Positions 53,595 through 62,762 of a stretch of DNA of 64,000 bases are shown here, piece after piece. The DNA is from Diaporthe sp. PMI_573 (Eukaryota > Ascomycota > Sordariomycetes > Diaporthales > Diaporthaceae). Within the stretch, counting starts at the first letter, position 1. The number at the start of each line of letters is the position of its first letter. The notes beneath the pieces are model-generated. The model saw only the letters and a program-made list of their open reading frames with translations, did no database searches and was not told where the DNA came from. Where the stretch lies: assembly GCA_021399435.1 (NCBI GenBank), contig JAJTUP010000076.1, positions 209,285 through 273,284 of the forward strand, written 5' to 3'. The translations under genes were made by a program, and so were the position numbers.

Positions 53595-54600
53595 AGTGTG
53601 GCTAACAATCAATCGAGTTCAATTTCGGCCCTCAAACTCGATTGATTGAACCTATCTCAGCTCGATTGAAGCTTGACTTGACTAATCAGCGGCCTCGATT
53701 GACAACTTGTCAAGTACTTGATATACTATGCCTAATCAGGTAATTTGTATAGACCTCTTGGTGTAGAAATCCCGCGCAAGATCTTTGAAGTAATCCAATT
53801 CTTCTGTATCATCTCAGCTTCAACTGTGTCATCGCCGAGACTGTTGCGCTTGTCGGTGATGAGCTCACTACCGTCAGAGAATACGCGCTCTGGCTCTGCG
53901 CTCATCGCTGGTGTGCTGAAGATGTTAAGAGCAAGTTTGCTGAGAATAGGCCATACGTGGCGTCGGTCCACCCACCACGCCAGAGGATTCTTAACGGTCA
54001 TGTCATCCTTCGACGGCACCTGCTTTATCCAGACCTCCCACTCAGTCTCCACCTTCCTCCTCTTGCCACGGCGTGGTCGATCTGTTGTATGGCCCCAAGC
54101 ATCGAATTCGTCATCGATTGTCGGCGAGGAAGAAGGAGAGGTCTCGGCTTGGTCGACGTGCTCAGTGGCCACCGTGACTGCAGCGAAGCGATCGTAATAT
54201 ACAGTGAGCTCCTTCTCTGCTGTCTTTATCCAATCCTCTCGCTTCCACCACTTCTCCCTGAAGTATTCGAATTGGTAGGCTGGGTGGAGGGCGATGGCCA
54301 TGCGGTAGATCGGCGACTGGTCGGTAAGCTCGTAGTAGGTGTTGATCTTTGACCATGCAGCGAGCACGCCGGCAGAGTAGTAGGGAGGAAGGGCATCCTC
54401 GTTATCTGCATTCATGACGTCAATCTCTTCTTTGACGCTCTCAAGCTTCGTGAGCAGGAAGTCCATGGCGTAGAGTACTTGCCACACCGAGCCTTGGCCA
54501 CCCTCGTTGCCCTCGCTATCTGCACGGCTTTGTAGTCGCTTCGTGAGTCGCTCGAAAGGCTGCAGGAGCTTATAGAAGAGCTCAAGCTCCAGACTTGTAA
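53595..54600 (-). mobile_element. hAT element, 3-prime half
   Basis: The left end probably starts at CAGTGTGGCTAACAATC (53594). It is followed by several CTCGATTGA copies in both orientations to about 53715, the usual subterminal repeats. The coding part, 54600-53732, follows on the minus strand. The other end is replaced at about 54600 by TGATACTGATAC repeats, which look like the end of another element. Confidence 0.6.
53732..54600 (-). pseudogene. hAT transposase C-terminal half
   Basis: About 290 residues: FYKLLQPFERLTKRLQS, VLYAMDFLLTKLESVKEEID, YYELTDQSPIYRMAIALHPA, a basic linker (RRGKRRKVE), and the dimerisation block LSKLALNIFSTPAMSAEPER. The usual Cys in SAECER is Pro here. The N-terminal finger and first catalytic part are missing; codons before 54600 read into TGATAC repeats. 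Not autonomous. Confidence 0.75.
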
Positions 54601-54700
54601 ATATTGATACCTGATACTGATACAAAGTTGATACTTTGATACTGATACTGATATATATCATATCAGTATCAAGCCATGTCTGACATGGCACCACCGAGAA
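54601..54700. repeat. TGATACTGATAC array with small palindromes
   Basis: Repeated GATACTGATAC and its inverse GTATCAGTATC around 54605-54672, then CCATGTCTGACATGG. This resembles the subterminal region of a different hAT-type element abutting the transposase fragment. Confidence 0.5.
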
Positions 54701-55089
54701 ACCAGCATGCCATTGTGAACATTGTATCATACAAAAACGGGTGGTGGGCGTTATTTTAAGCAATGAAACAAGACTTCATTTCATAATTCTTAATTAGGGG
54801 TTGGCTTTATCGCCCTTCCTCCGTCCCTGACCGGGTCTTGTTTTACAAATGCTGTAAGCAAAAATACAACACAGATTCAAATGCTCGATCTCTTCATTTG
54901 GAACTAGGCCCTGTTTTTTAAACACACAAGTACTAAATTGCACTAGCAAGGAATCGCCGAACCCCAGGGGTAGGTTACGCCTTGCTGGGAAAAGGGCTAC
55001 AGGCTGTAGCCCCTACCTTTCATATCTGGGGCCAGGGTCCCCCGGGATGGCCGGGACACATAGAGGTCATTACGTTGTGATGACATGGG

Positions 55090-55380
55090 CGTCGTAGAAT
55101 ACGCTATCGTGTAACAGAATGGTCTAGTCCTAGGAAGTGCTACAACACGTACAGCGTTTAGAAAAGACTCTGGGATTAGAGTATGGACTTCTTTTCTAGA
55201 GTGTATCTCAGCAACTGGCCAGTCGCTATGTCCATTGGTTATCATTAAGGGGAAAACGGTCCAGTAATACACTATTGCTCTATTTGCCTCCTCATTCCTC
55301 TCACGTCCTTCAACCTCTCATCGGAGTCTTTTCCTCCCTAAAGAGGGCCTACCGCAGACGGCTAGGTAATCTGGGCCAAT
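55090..55380 (+). pseudogene. pogo/Fot1 transposase fragment with internal deletion
   Basis: The plus strand reads VWTSFLECISATGQSLCPLV, then IIKGKTVQ, followed directly by LLLYLPPHSSHVLQPLIGVF and SSLKRAYR. These are two DDE_1 blocks normally about 80 residues apart, so the middle with the catalytic DGH motif is deleted. The first block resembles the element at 14809 (ECISATGKFLVPLVIFKG) more than the two intact elements. It lies just left of the 15-bp repeat field. Confidence 0.65.
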
Positions 55381-55390
55381 AGTCACCCTG

Positions 55391-55640
55391 GTGCCATACA
55401 GCCACCAAAACATACAGCCACCAAACATACAGCCACCAAACATACAGCCACCAAACATACAGCCATCAAACGTACAGCCACGGAATATACAACCACTGAA
55501 CATACTGTCGCCAAATCTATAGTCACCAAATCTATAGCCACCAAACGTACAGCCACGGAATATACAGCCACTTAGCCACCAAACATACAGCCATGCCACC
55601 AAACATGGAACCACCAAACATACAGCTCTAACGACCCGTG
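55391..55640 (-). repeat. 15-bp repeat field, block A (reverse orientation)
   Basis: About sixteen degenerate copies of CATACAGCCACCAAA, the reverse complement of the TTTGGTGGCTGTATG unit that fills the plus strand further right. Read on the minus strand it codes for pentads such as GCMFG and GCTFG (about 20 in a row from 55565 down). Confidence 0.85.
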
Positions 55641-55672
55641 GTGGAAGGTGCCATTGCGCCATAGCTCAAAAA
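55621..55672 (+). repeat. 52-bp direct repeat, copy 1, next to 15-bp blocks
   Basis: Starts TACAGCTCTAACGACCCGTG and recurs at 55824-55876 with two base changes. Its tail is CGCCATAGCTCAAAAAA. Between and after the copies CGTAGCTTACGCCTAAA also occurs twice (55732 and 55869). This shows that a segment of about 200 bp, including some 15-bp units, was duplicated. Confidence 0.8.
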
Positions 55673-55759
55673 ATCAGCTGATATTAAAAACAAATCAGCT
55701 GATATTCGAACTTCCCGAATATCCTTCCAACCGTAGCTTACGCCTAAAATTAGCCAGCA

Positions 55760-55835
55760 AACAGACAACCATTAAACCTATAGCCACCAAACATGGAGCC
55801 ACCAAACATGGAGCCACTAAACATACAGCTCTAAC
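55760..55835 (-). repeat. 15-bp repeat field, block B (reverse orientation)
   Basis: Four to five further copies of the reverse-oriented unit (ATGGAGCCACCAAAC variants) between the two 52-bp repeats. Confidence 0.75.
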
Positions 55836-55906
55836 GACCCGTGGTAGAAGGTGCCACTGCGCCATAGCTCAAAAAACCGTAGCTTACGCCTAAACCCGTG
55901 GGCCGC

Positions 55907-56430
55907 AACAGCCTGGTGGCTGTGTGTTCAGTGGCTGTATGTTTGGTCGCTGTTGTTACGAACCAACATAGTTTGTTTGATGGCAGTTTGCTTGGTTGCA
56001 GTTTGTTTAATGATAGTTTGTTTGGTGGCAGTTTGATTAATGCCATATGTTTGGTAGTTTGTTTAATGACAGTTTGGTTTAATGATAGTTTGTTTGGTGG
56101 CAGTTTGTTTAATGACATATGTTTGGTAGCTGTCTGCTTTCGTGGCAGTTTGTTTTTTGGCAGTTTGTTTAATGGGACTTTGTTTGGTGGCAGTTTGTTT
56201 AATGGGACTTTGTTTGGTGGCAGTTTGTTTAATGACAGTTTGTTTAATGGGAGTTTGTTTGATGGCAGTTTGTTTAATGACAGTTTGTTTGATGATAGTT
56301 TGTTTTTTGGCAGTTTGTTTGGTGGCAGTTTGTTTTTTGGCAGTTTGTTTAATGGGACTTTGTTTGGTGGCAGTTTGTTTAATGGGACTTTGTTTGATGA
56401 CAGTTTGTTTGATGATAGTGTTGGAATAGC
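55907..56430 (+). repeat. 15-bp repeat field, block C (forward orientation)
   Basis: More than thirty copies of GGCAGTTTGTTTGGT and variants (GACAGTTTGTTTAAT, GGGACTTTGTTTGGT). The third-last base and the GGT/AAT/GAT ending vary in a patterned way. No frame contains stops over long runs, so frames are open on both strands: pentads SLFGG/SLFND on plus, NKLPP/NKLPL on minus. Confidence 0.9.
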
Positions 56431-56619
56431 ACCTGGTTGGATCGCACGTAGTTCGATAGGTTGGGTGTGCTTAGTCAGCCGGGCCCCCGGCTGGGGAAGA
56501 GTGGCCTCTTCCCCTTCGTACGATAGTACACCCGTTTCCCTAAGCAAGCAATACAATCAGAACCAACCAACAGACCCCTACGTACGTACGTACTATCGCC
56601 ATATGGCAAAGGCCATTCA
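56431..56619. other. Unique spacer inside the 15-bp repeat field
   Basis: 190 bp without the unit. It holds two small palindromes (CAGCCGGGCCCCCGGCTG and GTACGTACGTAC) and no gene. Confidence 0.6.
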
Positions 56620-57290
56620 ACAGATAGTTTGTTTAATGGGAGTTTGTTTGGTGGCAGTTTGTTTAATGACAGTTTGTTTAATGGGAGTTTGCTTGGTGAT
56701 AGTTTGTTTAATGACAGTTTGTTTGATGACAGTTTGTTTTTTGGCAGTTTGTTTGGTGGCAGTTTGTTTAATGACAGTTTGTTTGATGATAGTTTGTTTT
56801 TTGGCAGTTTGTTTGGTGGCAGTTTGTTTGATGATAGTCTGTTTTTTGGCAGTTTGTTTGATGATAGTTTGTTTTTTGGCAGTTTGTTTGGTGGCAGTTT
56901 GTTTGATGATAGTCTGTTTTTTGGCAGTTTGTTTGATGATAGTTTGTTTTTTGGCAGTTTGTTTGGTGGCAGTTTGCTTGGTGGCAGTTTGTTTAATGAC
57001 AGTTTGTTTAGTGTGTTTGGTGGCAGTTTGTTTAATGACAGTTTGTTTAGTGTGTTTGGTGGCAGTTTGTTTAGTGGCAGTTTGTTTAATTACAATTTGT
57101 TTAGTGACAGTTTGTTTGGTGGCAGTTTGTAATGGCAGTTTGTTTAGTTTGTTTAGTGGCAGTTTGTTTAATGACAATTGTTTAGTGACAGTTTGTTTGG
57201 TGGCTACAGGTTTGGTGTGTGTTTGTTTGGTTTGGTGGCTGTATGTTTGGTAGTTGTATGCTTTCGTGGCTGCTGTGGCCAGTAGTATTC
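56620..57290 (+). repeat. 15-bp repeat field, block D (forward orientation)
   Basis: More than forty copies of the same unit. Larger higher-order repeats are visible: a stretch of about 60-75 bp (TTTTTTGGCAGTTTG followed by GGTGGCAGTTTGTTT and GATGATAGT units) recurs several times between 56700 and 56980. It ends in TTTGGTGGCTGTATG near 57233, the form seen in block A. Confidence 0.9.
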
Positions 57291-59308
57291 CCGTTCTAGT
57301 TGATGAGCAAAGATCTTTGGGGTAAGTGCTTCTTGGGTCAGGGCTGTCTGTTAGGTAGATATAACCGTCTGTCGTACCCTCCTTTTGTCTTTCATGCCCA
57401 GTCCCTCGGCCTGATTCTCTTGCTTGATAAGGTCAACCAGGTCTGCTCCATGGTCTGGTGGCGTGGGAATTTGATCCAGGGGAATTCTTGGAAGTGGTAG
57501 ATTCTCTTTTAATACCCCCTGTAGCTTGTGCTGTTCTAAAACACCAAGTATTTCGTCTTTCTCGCCCTTGAGTCGAACGGAATCTTTTCTCTCTTGAGAA
57601 TCGTTTTCATGTCATGGGCTGTAAGTTCTTCATGGGATTTGGTCATTAGGAGATCCTCGGACTCTGCTGTCGATCAAGAACATCTGCTCCCATATTTATA
57701 TTCCAGACTTTTGTCTTAAACTAGGAATACGAAAGCTGAAACTTGAGTAGCTGCAGATGTCTCCTTCCTCAAACCTCGTACTCAAATCTTTGAAAGAGGA
57801 AAGTTATTCCTGAAACCTACAGGACCAATAAAGCAGTGCCTACAAAAGACCCGCATAAACTTTGCAACTCTAGAGATATCGCGGCTTTATCTGACACAAA
57901 GTACCTGTCAATTTGTAGGTAAATAACATCAGAAGTACTGTGCGAAACAGTTGGTCACAACAGAATGCAGTGCTCAAATTGCTTTGTGGAGCGAAAGAAT
58001 CAAGACGTGTCTTAAATAAGGAATACTGAATCTGGAACCTGGAACTGGGAACTCCGCGTGTGACGAGGAAAAAAAGCACGCTGCAAAATTACTATTTTTT
58101 CCTTCGGCTTTCTTTGAACACAAATTAAAGATTTGGATCTTTGTACATTTCGGTAACTTGGGCCACCAGAGACTGTGTAGTTGCTTCTTACTCCTCATCA
58201 GGAGGAGCAATGGTGGCTGAACCATCGAGCCTACTCCCTTGCGCTTCACGATCAACCATGGCACGATAGTCCTCCATGTTGTTTTCGTACCTCCTGCAGC
58301 CACAAGGGCGAGCCGTCGACGGCTGCCTGCACGCCCGTCGCCACTGTAGGTGGTATCCTTAATCTTATAATTCGTTTTAGGCATTTTGAATTGAGAAAAC
58401 TGCGTTTTGAAGTTTAGATTTGTAACCTATTCCAGGAACTTAGAAACTTCTAAGGTTGCAAACAGATAATAAGCATTCCCTTTACCTGATCCTAGAACGA
58501 AATGTTGAAAAATTGTATCCTGAAATCTGACTCAAAATGCCTCACAGTATATATTCCCTAAAGAAAACACTCCCCTGGCGTATTTCCTGCGAACCATTTC
58601 AATGTTGATTCATTTTCAATTCGTTCCATACCAAACTGAGTTATTAGAAACCGCAACAACTACGAGATGGAGCATCAACGTAAAGGTATTCTAACGATGA
58701 CTGACCGTTGGCGGTGCTTACAGATATTCGGATACCATAATCGTGGATAGTTACTGATATTGCGATGATATGGGTTGGTTAGATGTTCAGGGGAAATTAA
58801 AGTTGGTAACACGAAACAGAAACCTGCCACTGAAACAGTCGAGAGAGCAGCTTACATAACAGGACAAAGTAACGCAGCGGTACGCAGTATAAATCCAGTG
58901 CTCACCCAATCAAGGAGAGATCCGATTGGGTTTTCTTGTCCTTTCGCCTCAGACCGGCCGTTTCGAGATCGACCAGAAGCTGGTCGATGCTCACATCGAC
59001 GAGCTGAAGAAGCAGCGGAGGGGCAACACAGCGATCATTTTCTGGCTACATTGCAAGTTCGTCACACATTCTGATATTGCTCCCATGCTAACGTCGCTAT
59101 TATAGTAAGAGCTCTTGCCCGTCGGCCTTGACGTCTGCGAGGTCCAAGGTGAAGGTCCAGGCTTGAGTGCTGTCGTTGGAAAGAAATCAGGCTCCACTGT
59201 GCGACTAACCATATTGTTTGTGCATCTTCCGGATCTCCCGAGCGTATTGCCCTCATTAGGAATAAAGGAAACAGCAGGCAAATTAGACAATAAGACAACT
59301 AGGCCATC
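57291..59308. other. Long stretch with no firm gene
   Basis: On the plus strand at 58935-59055 a coding-like piece reads RFEIDQKLVDAHIDELKKQR, then RGNTAIIFWLHCK, in a frame without a start; it may be an exon of an unknown gene. On the minus strand 58384-57974 has open but frame-shifting stretches. No repeats or RNA genes seen. Confidence 0.3.
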
Positions 59309-61240
59309 CTAGATACTATCCACATCTTCTCGCAGCACAAGATCTCCTCCAGATGAGAGACCATCCTTAGTAGGCATATCATCTGTTGTAGGGGGACCGT
59401 TGCCATAGCCATCGCCGACACCATTATCACAGCACCCATGATCAGGAAATACAGAGGAATTGCTCCCGATAGACGCAGAGAGATCGGGCACTGAACCCCG
59501 AGGCGAGTTACTCCTGCTGGTGGTCTCCCCTCGTCTCCCGCGGCGGCGTCGTCGGCCACGGGGTACCTCGTCCATTTCCCCATCGGCATACCCAGAGAGT
59601 GGCAAGTCGTCACTCTCAGCTGCAGCTTCTCGTCGGTGGCCTGCCCAGTCGGCCAGCCGTTCCGATTCCTCATCTAACTCCCCCGCTGGTATAAGGGAAT
59701 TCCAACCCATAGCTTCTCGTCGGCGCGTCGCCCATTCTAGCCCCCGTTCCTGTTCCTCATCCAACTCCCCCGCTGGCACAAGGTCATTCCAACCCACAGC
59801 GTCTCGTCGGCGGTTGGCCCATTCGAGCTGCCGTTCCGATTCCTCATCGAGTTCGAAGACCCTTGTTGGCGATGAGCGCCGCCGTTTGCACCACGTAGGC
59901 CTGTCCAACTCGTCGTCGGTGACATCGTCGTATTCAATAGAATCCCGAGCCTGGGAGATTTGTGAGGCTGATCTTTTCCGTGACGCACTTCGGGTCTGGG
60001 GTGCCAGACTCGAATTACTTTCCCACTTGTATTCACAGGCAGCTGCGTCTGATGACAATGCTGCCGTCGCTGACATATTGCCTTGCTGCCCCTTAACACA
60101 TATTGCGACTAGACGGGTTTTCTCGAGAAACGTTCGCAATAAAGGAAAGATGGTCCAGGCAAAACGGGCAAAAAGATATTCACGGGAGCTTTTATACTGC
60201 CTGGAGTACTCGTTGCCCATATCCTGGAAACACAATGCCTGGTTGTGATAGAGCGGGATCAGTTCTAGTTGCGCCTCGGGTATATCTAGTACATGTACAG
60301 CCAGCGCGTAACATGTAGATTGCGACGGAGTCGTGCTCGAGGTCGAGGTTGAGGTCGAGGTTGAGGTCGAGGTTGAGGTCGAGGTCGAGGTCGATGGTAG
60401 TGGTCTGATGTAGACAGGCTTAGGTACAATAGTCAGATGAGCGGAGTCGAATATGGCATGGAGGTCGGCACGAAGAGTTATCTTGTTGTCAGGTTGATCG
60501 GTCGGAAGAGTCGCTGTAGTGTTTCCATACTGGGCCATGTCGTTGTTGAGGAACCAATCCTTGTATCTGGCATGGACAAGATGGGCCCTTTCAATCCCAC
60601 TACGGTGCGCAGAGATCGCACATGATTTTCCTGTAGGCTGCAGAGCCTGAAGTCGTCGCGCTATTGATTTCGAGATCGAGGTCTGGGTGCCTTGGGGTGG
60701 CTCCGGTGAAGGAGGATCGTGGTCCTTTGTCCACAGGGCAGGAAGGCAGCCATGGGGGAACCGCCAGTTTTCGAAATTGGGGACGATAGGATAGGGTGTT
60801 TGTCTTTGCGCACTTGTGGTGTACTCCGCTCGCTGCCTTGCCTCTGTCGGATCCGCCACAGGCATCGGTGCTGCTGACACGGACTCGCGTGCCTCCTGTT
60901 GTCCTGCCTCGACTGGTGTGCTAGACGGCCCGGGTACATGTGCCCAATACTCGCCGGCAGGGAGGATGCTGTCGGTGTGCCAATCGCCATCGACACGACG
61001 AATTCCCTCTCTATCGTAGGACAGGTAAACATCGAATGTGTTGTCGGCGATAATGCCACAGATAGTCAGGACAGTCCCATGGTGCAGACCAACTGAGACC
61101 TCGATCTCTTCTGGCTCGGCCGGACCGGATGGCAGCGTCAGACTCGGCTGATCCGGCTGGACTGGGAGCGGGTCAAATGCCGGGATACTGAGCAACCGAA
61201 TCAGAATGGTATTGTGGTAGAACAGACTCAAATCGTCCAC
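59309..61240 (-). CDS. HNH_2-type endonuclease-like protein with internal 29-residue repeats
   Basis: Fungal HNH nuclease-like protein of about 643 residues. The HNH region lies at about residues 205-275: CAISAHRSGIERAHLVHARY, WFLNNDMAQYG, NKITLRADLHAIFDSAHLTI, with the H...N...H pattern kept. SREYLFARFAWTIFPLLRTF follows, as in the family. A run of Ser-Thr dipeptides (from the simple repeat at 60337-60393) interrupts the domain. The C-terminal half has three tandem units starting ELDEESER/ELDEEQER with (E/D)WAxxRR and GWN, then a basic tail (RGRRRRRGRRG). No stop breaks it. No ATG lies at the frame opening; 61240 is GTG, so the true first exon may lie upstream or translation may start further in. 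Confidence 0.75.
   Translation of the reverse strand: MDDLSLFYHNTILIRLLSIPAFDPLPVQPDQPSLTLPSGPAEPEEIEVSVGLHHGTVLTICGIIADNTFDVYLSYDREGIRRVDGDWHTDSILPAGEYWAHVPGPSSTPVEAGQQEARESVSAAPMPVADPTEARQRAEYTTSAQRQTPYPIVPNFENWRFPHGCLPALWTKDHDPPSPEPPQGTQTSISKSIARRLQALQPTGKSCAISAHRSGIERAHLVHARYKDWFLNNDMAQYGNTTATLPTDQPDNKITLRADLHAIFDSAHLTIVPKPVYIRPLPSTSTSTSTSTSTSTSTSTSSTTPSQSTCYALAVHVLDIPEAQLELIPLYHNQALCFQDMGNEYSRQYKSSREYLFARFAWTIFPLLRTFLEKTRLVAICVKGQQGNMSATAALSSDAAACEYKWESNSSLAPQTRSASRKRSASQISQARDSIEYDDVTDDELDRPTWCKRRRSSPTRVFELDEESERQLEWANRRRDAVGWNDLVPAGELDEEQERGLEWATRRREAMGWNSLIPAGELDEESERLADWAGHRREAAAESDDLPLSGYADGEMDEVPRGRRRRRGRRGETTSRSNSPRGSVPDLSASIGSNSSVFPDHGCCDNGVGDGYGNGPPTTDDMPTKDGLSSGGDLVLREDVDSI
60337..60393. 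repeat. GAGGTC/GAGGTT simple repeat in coding sequence
   Basis: About nine 6-bp units (TCGAGG/TTGAGG) in the HNH gene, coding for alternating Ser-Thr on the minus strand. Length is probably variable between strains. Confidence 0.9.
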
Positions 61241-61340
61241 TCTTTCTCGACCACTGCTCTTGATTGTGATAAGAACATATCGTCTAACTAGAGACTTGCC
61301 ATTTCCAGGAACCTGGACAGCTTATGACTATTTAATCAAA

Positions 61341-62564
61341 ATGAGGGCTATTACCTTTCCAAGCTTGGTTCTGGCATTATTGACGCGCAACATCTTTGCA
61401 GCCCCATCGCCTTCCACCGCGCCTAGCTCATTTCGTCTCGACGTCCACTCTCACGTCGTTCCTGACCTCTACAAAGAAGCCCTTATAGAAGCTGGATATC
61501 CAGTTACCAACGGAACAGTGTATACAAGCGGTTTTCCTGTTCCCTCCTGGAATCTGACCACCCACATCGAGGCTATGGATCTGAACCAGGTCAATTATTC
61601 CATACTCTCTATCAGTGCACCAGGGGTCAATTTTCTTGCAGCCAACAGGACGGCAGCTAGTGAGTTGGCAAGGAATCTCAACCTAGCCATGTACAACTAT
61701 ACACAGACGTATCCCACCAGAGTTGGCGCTATGTGCGTGCTGCCGCTGCCGCATGTCGACCTGGCTCTGAAAGAAATTGAAGTAGGACGTCATCTTATTA
61801 TTATGGAAATCTGTCTCTTAGACGGAAGTATTTCAGAAAGAAAACTGCTGACTGAGTGATTGATCATGGCAGTTCTGCCTCGACACGCTCAAGTTTGAAG
61901 GGGTGGGTTTATACACCAATGCGAACGGCACCTATCTCAGCGACAGAGTCTTGGACCCTATTTTTGATCTTCTCAACACTCGCTCGGCAACGGGTTTCAC
62001 TCATCCAGAAGCACCCGGCTGTGGCGGTGCGTCACTTGGCTACCCACCTGGGATGAGCGAATATCCCTTTGACACAGTCCGCGCCATGGAGAACCTACTC
62101 CTCACCGGCCAACGGAGAGACTACAGTAACATTAAACTCATATTTGCTCATGGGGGTGGGGCGATGCCTTTTGTGGCGAACAGGATCGCTGGCCAGGCTG
62201 GTTTAGTCTCCGGTGGTAATGTCAACGCATCAGAGGCGCTGGCACAATTTCAAGGGTATCTCTTCGACACTGCTAGCGCAACATCAGCAGCTCAATTGTT
62301 GGGCATGAGAGAGTTTTACGGCGGGGACGTCAGTAAGATCGTTGTGGGCACAGACTGTGAGTATTCCAGACCACCAGTGTGTCGTACCTCCGCTAATTTG
62401 AGAATTTACGATGAACAGATCCATATGTTCATCAACCTCAGGCTGACTCAGGGCTACAAGCCATATCTTCTAACGGGAATTTCAGCCCCGAAGAAATGTC
62501 GTTGATAAATGGGCGTAACGCACTTCGTGTGTTCCAAAATGTAGCCGAGAAATTAGGCCTTTGA
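61341..62564 (+). CDS. Secreted amidohydrolase-2 family protein (6-methylsalicylate decarboxylase-like)
   Basis: Metal-dependent amidohydrolase of the ACMSD/6-methylsalicylate decarboxylase-like class. Start set at ATG 61341 because it gives a clean signal peptide (MRAITFPSLVLALLTRNIFAA). Exons: 61341-61781, 61873-62356, and a last exon from 62452 or 62461 to 62564; both acceptor choices keep frame, giving about 342-345 residues. Motifs: DVHSHVVP (HxH metal site), ALKEIE then FCLDTLKFEGVGLYTN, THPEAPGCGG, FAHGGGAMPF (metal His) and VVGTD (catalytic Asp). All key residues are present. Family members decarboxylate small aromatic acids; the exact substrate is unknown. It converges on the ABC transporter 200 bp downstream. 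Confidence 0.8.
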
Positions 62565-62762
62565 TAGAATTGGTGGGAGCTCAAGAACAGGAAGTCTATA
62601 AAATAGACAAGCTCTACAATATGAACTGGACAAAGTGTTTAAGTGGCGGATTATACGAGCCCTGTAGCCTTGGTGCCCAAGTCACATCACGAGTTATACT
62701 TAATGCTAATAATTCCCCTACAGGGCATCCCACTACGGCCTCTTCTGACCATGTTGCTATTT

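Noticed and set aside
55831..57253. Long open frames on both strands of the 15-bp repeat field as separate proteins (451, 241 and 186 codons)
   Set aside because: They arise because the repeat unit has no stop in most frames. No start context, domain or frame preference is evident, so they are described as repeats rather than genes.
59460..60248. 262-codon plus-strand frame rich in Ser and Arg
   Set aside because: Shadow of the minus-strand HNH gene; its repeats mirror the ELDEE units.
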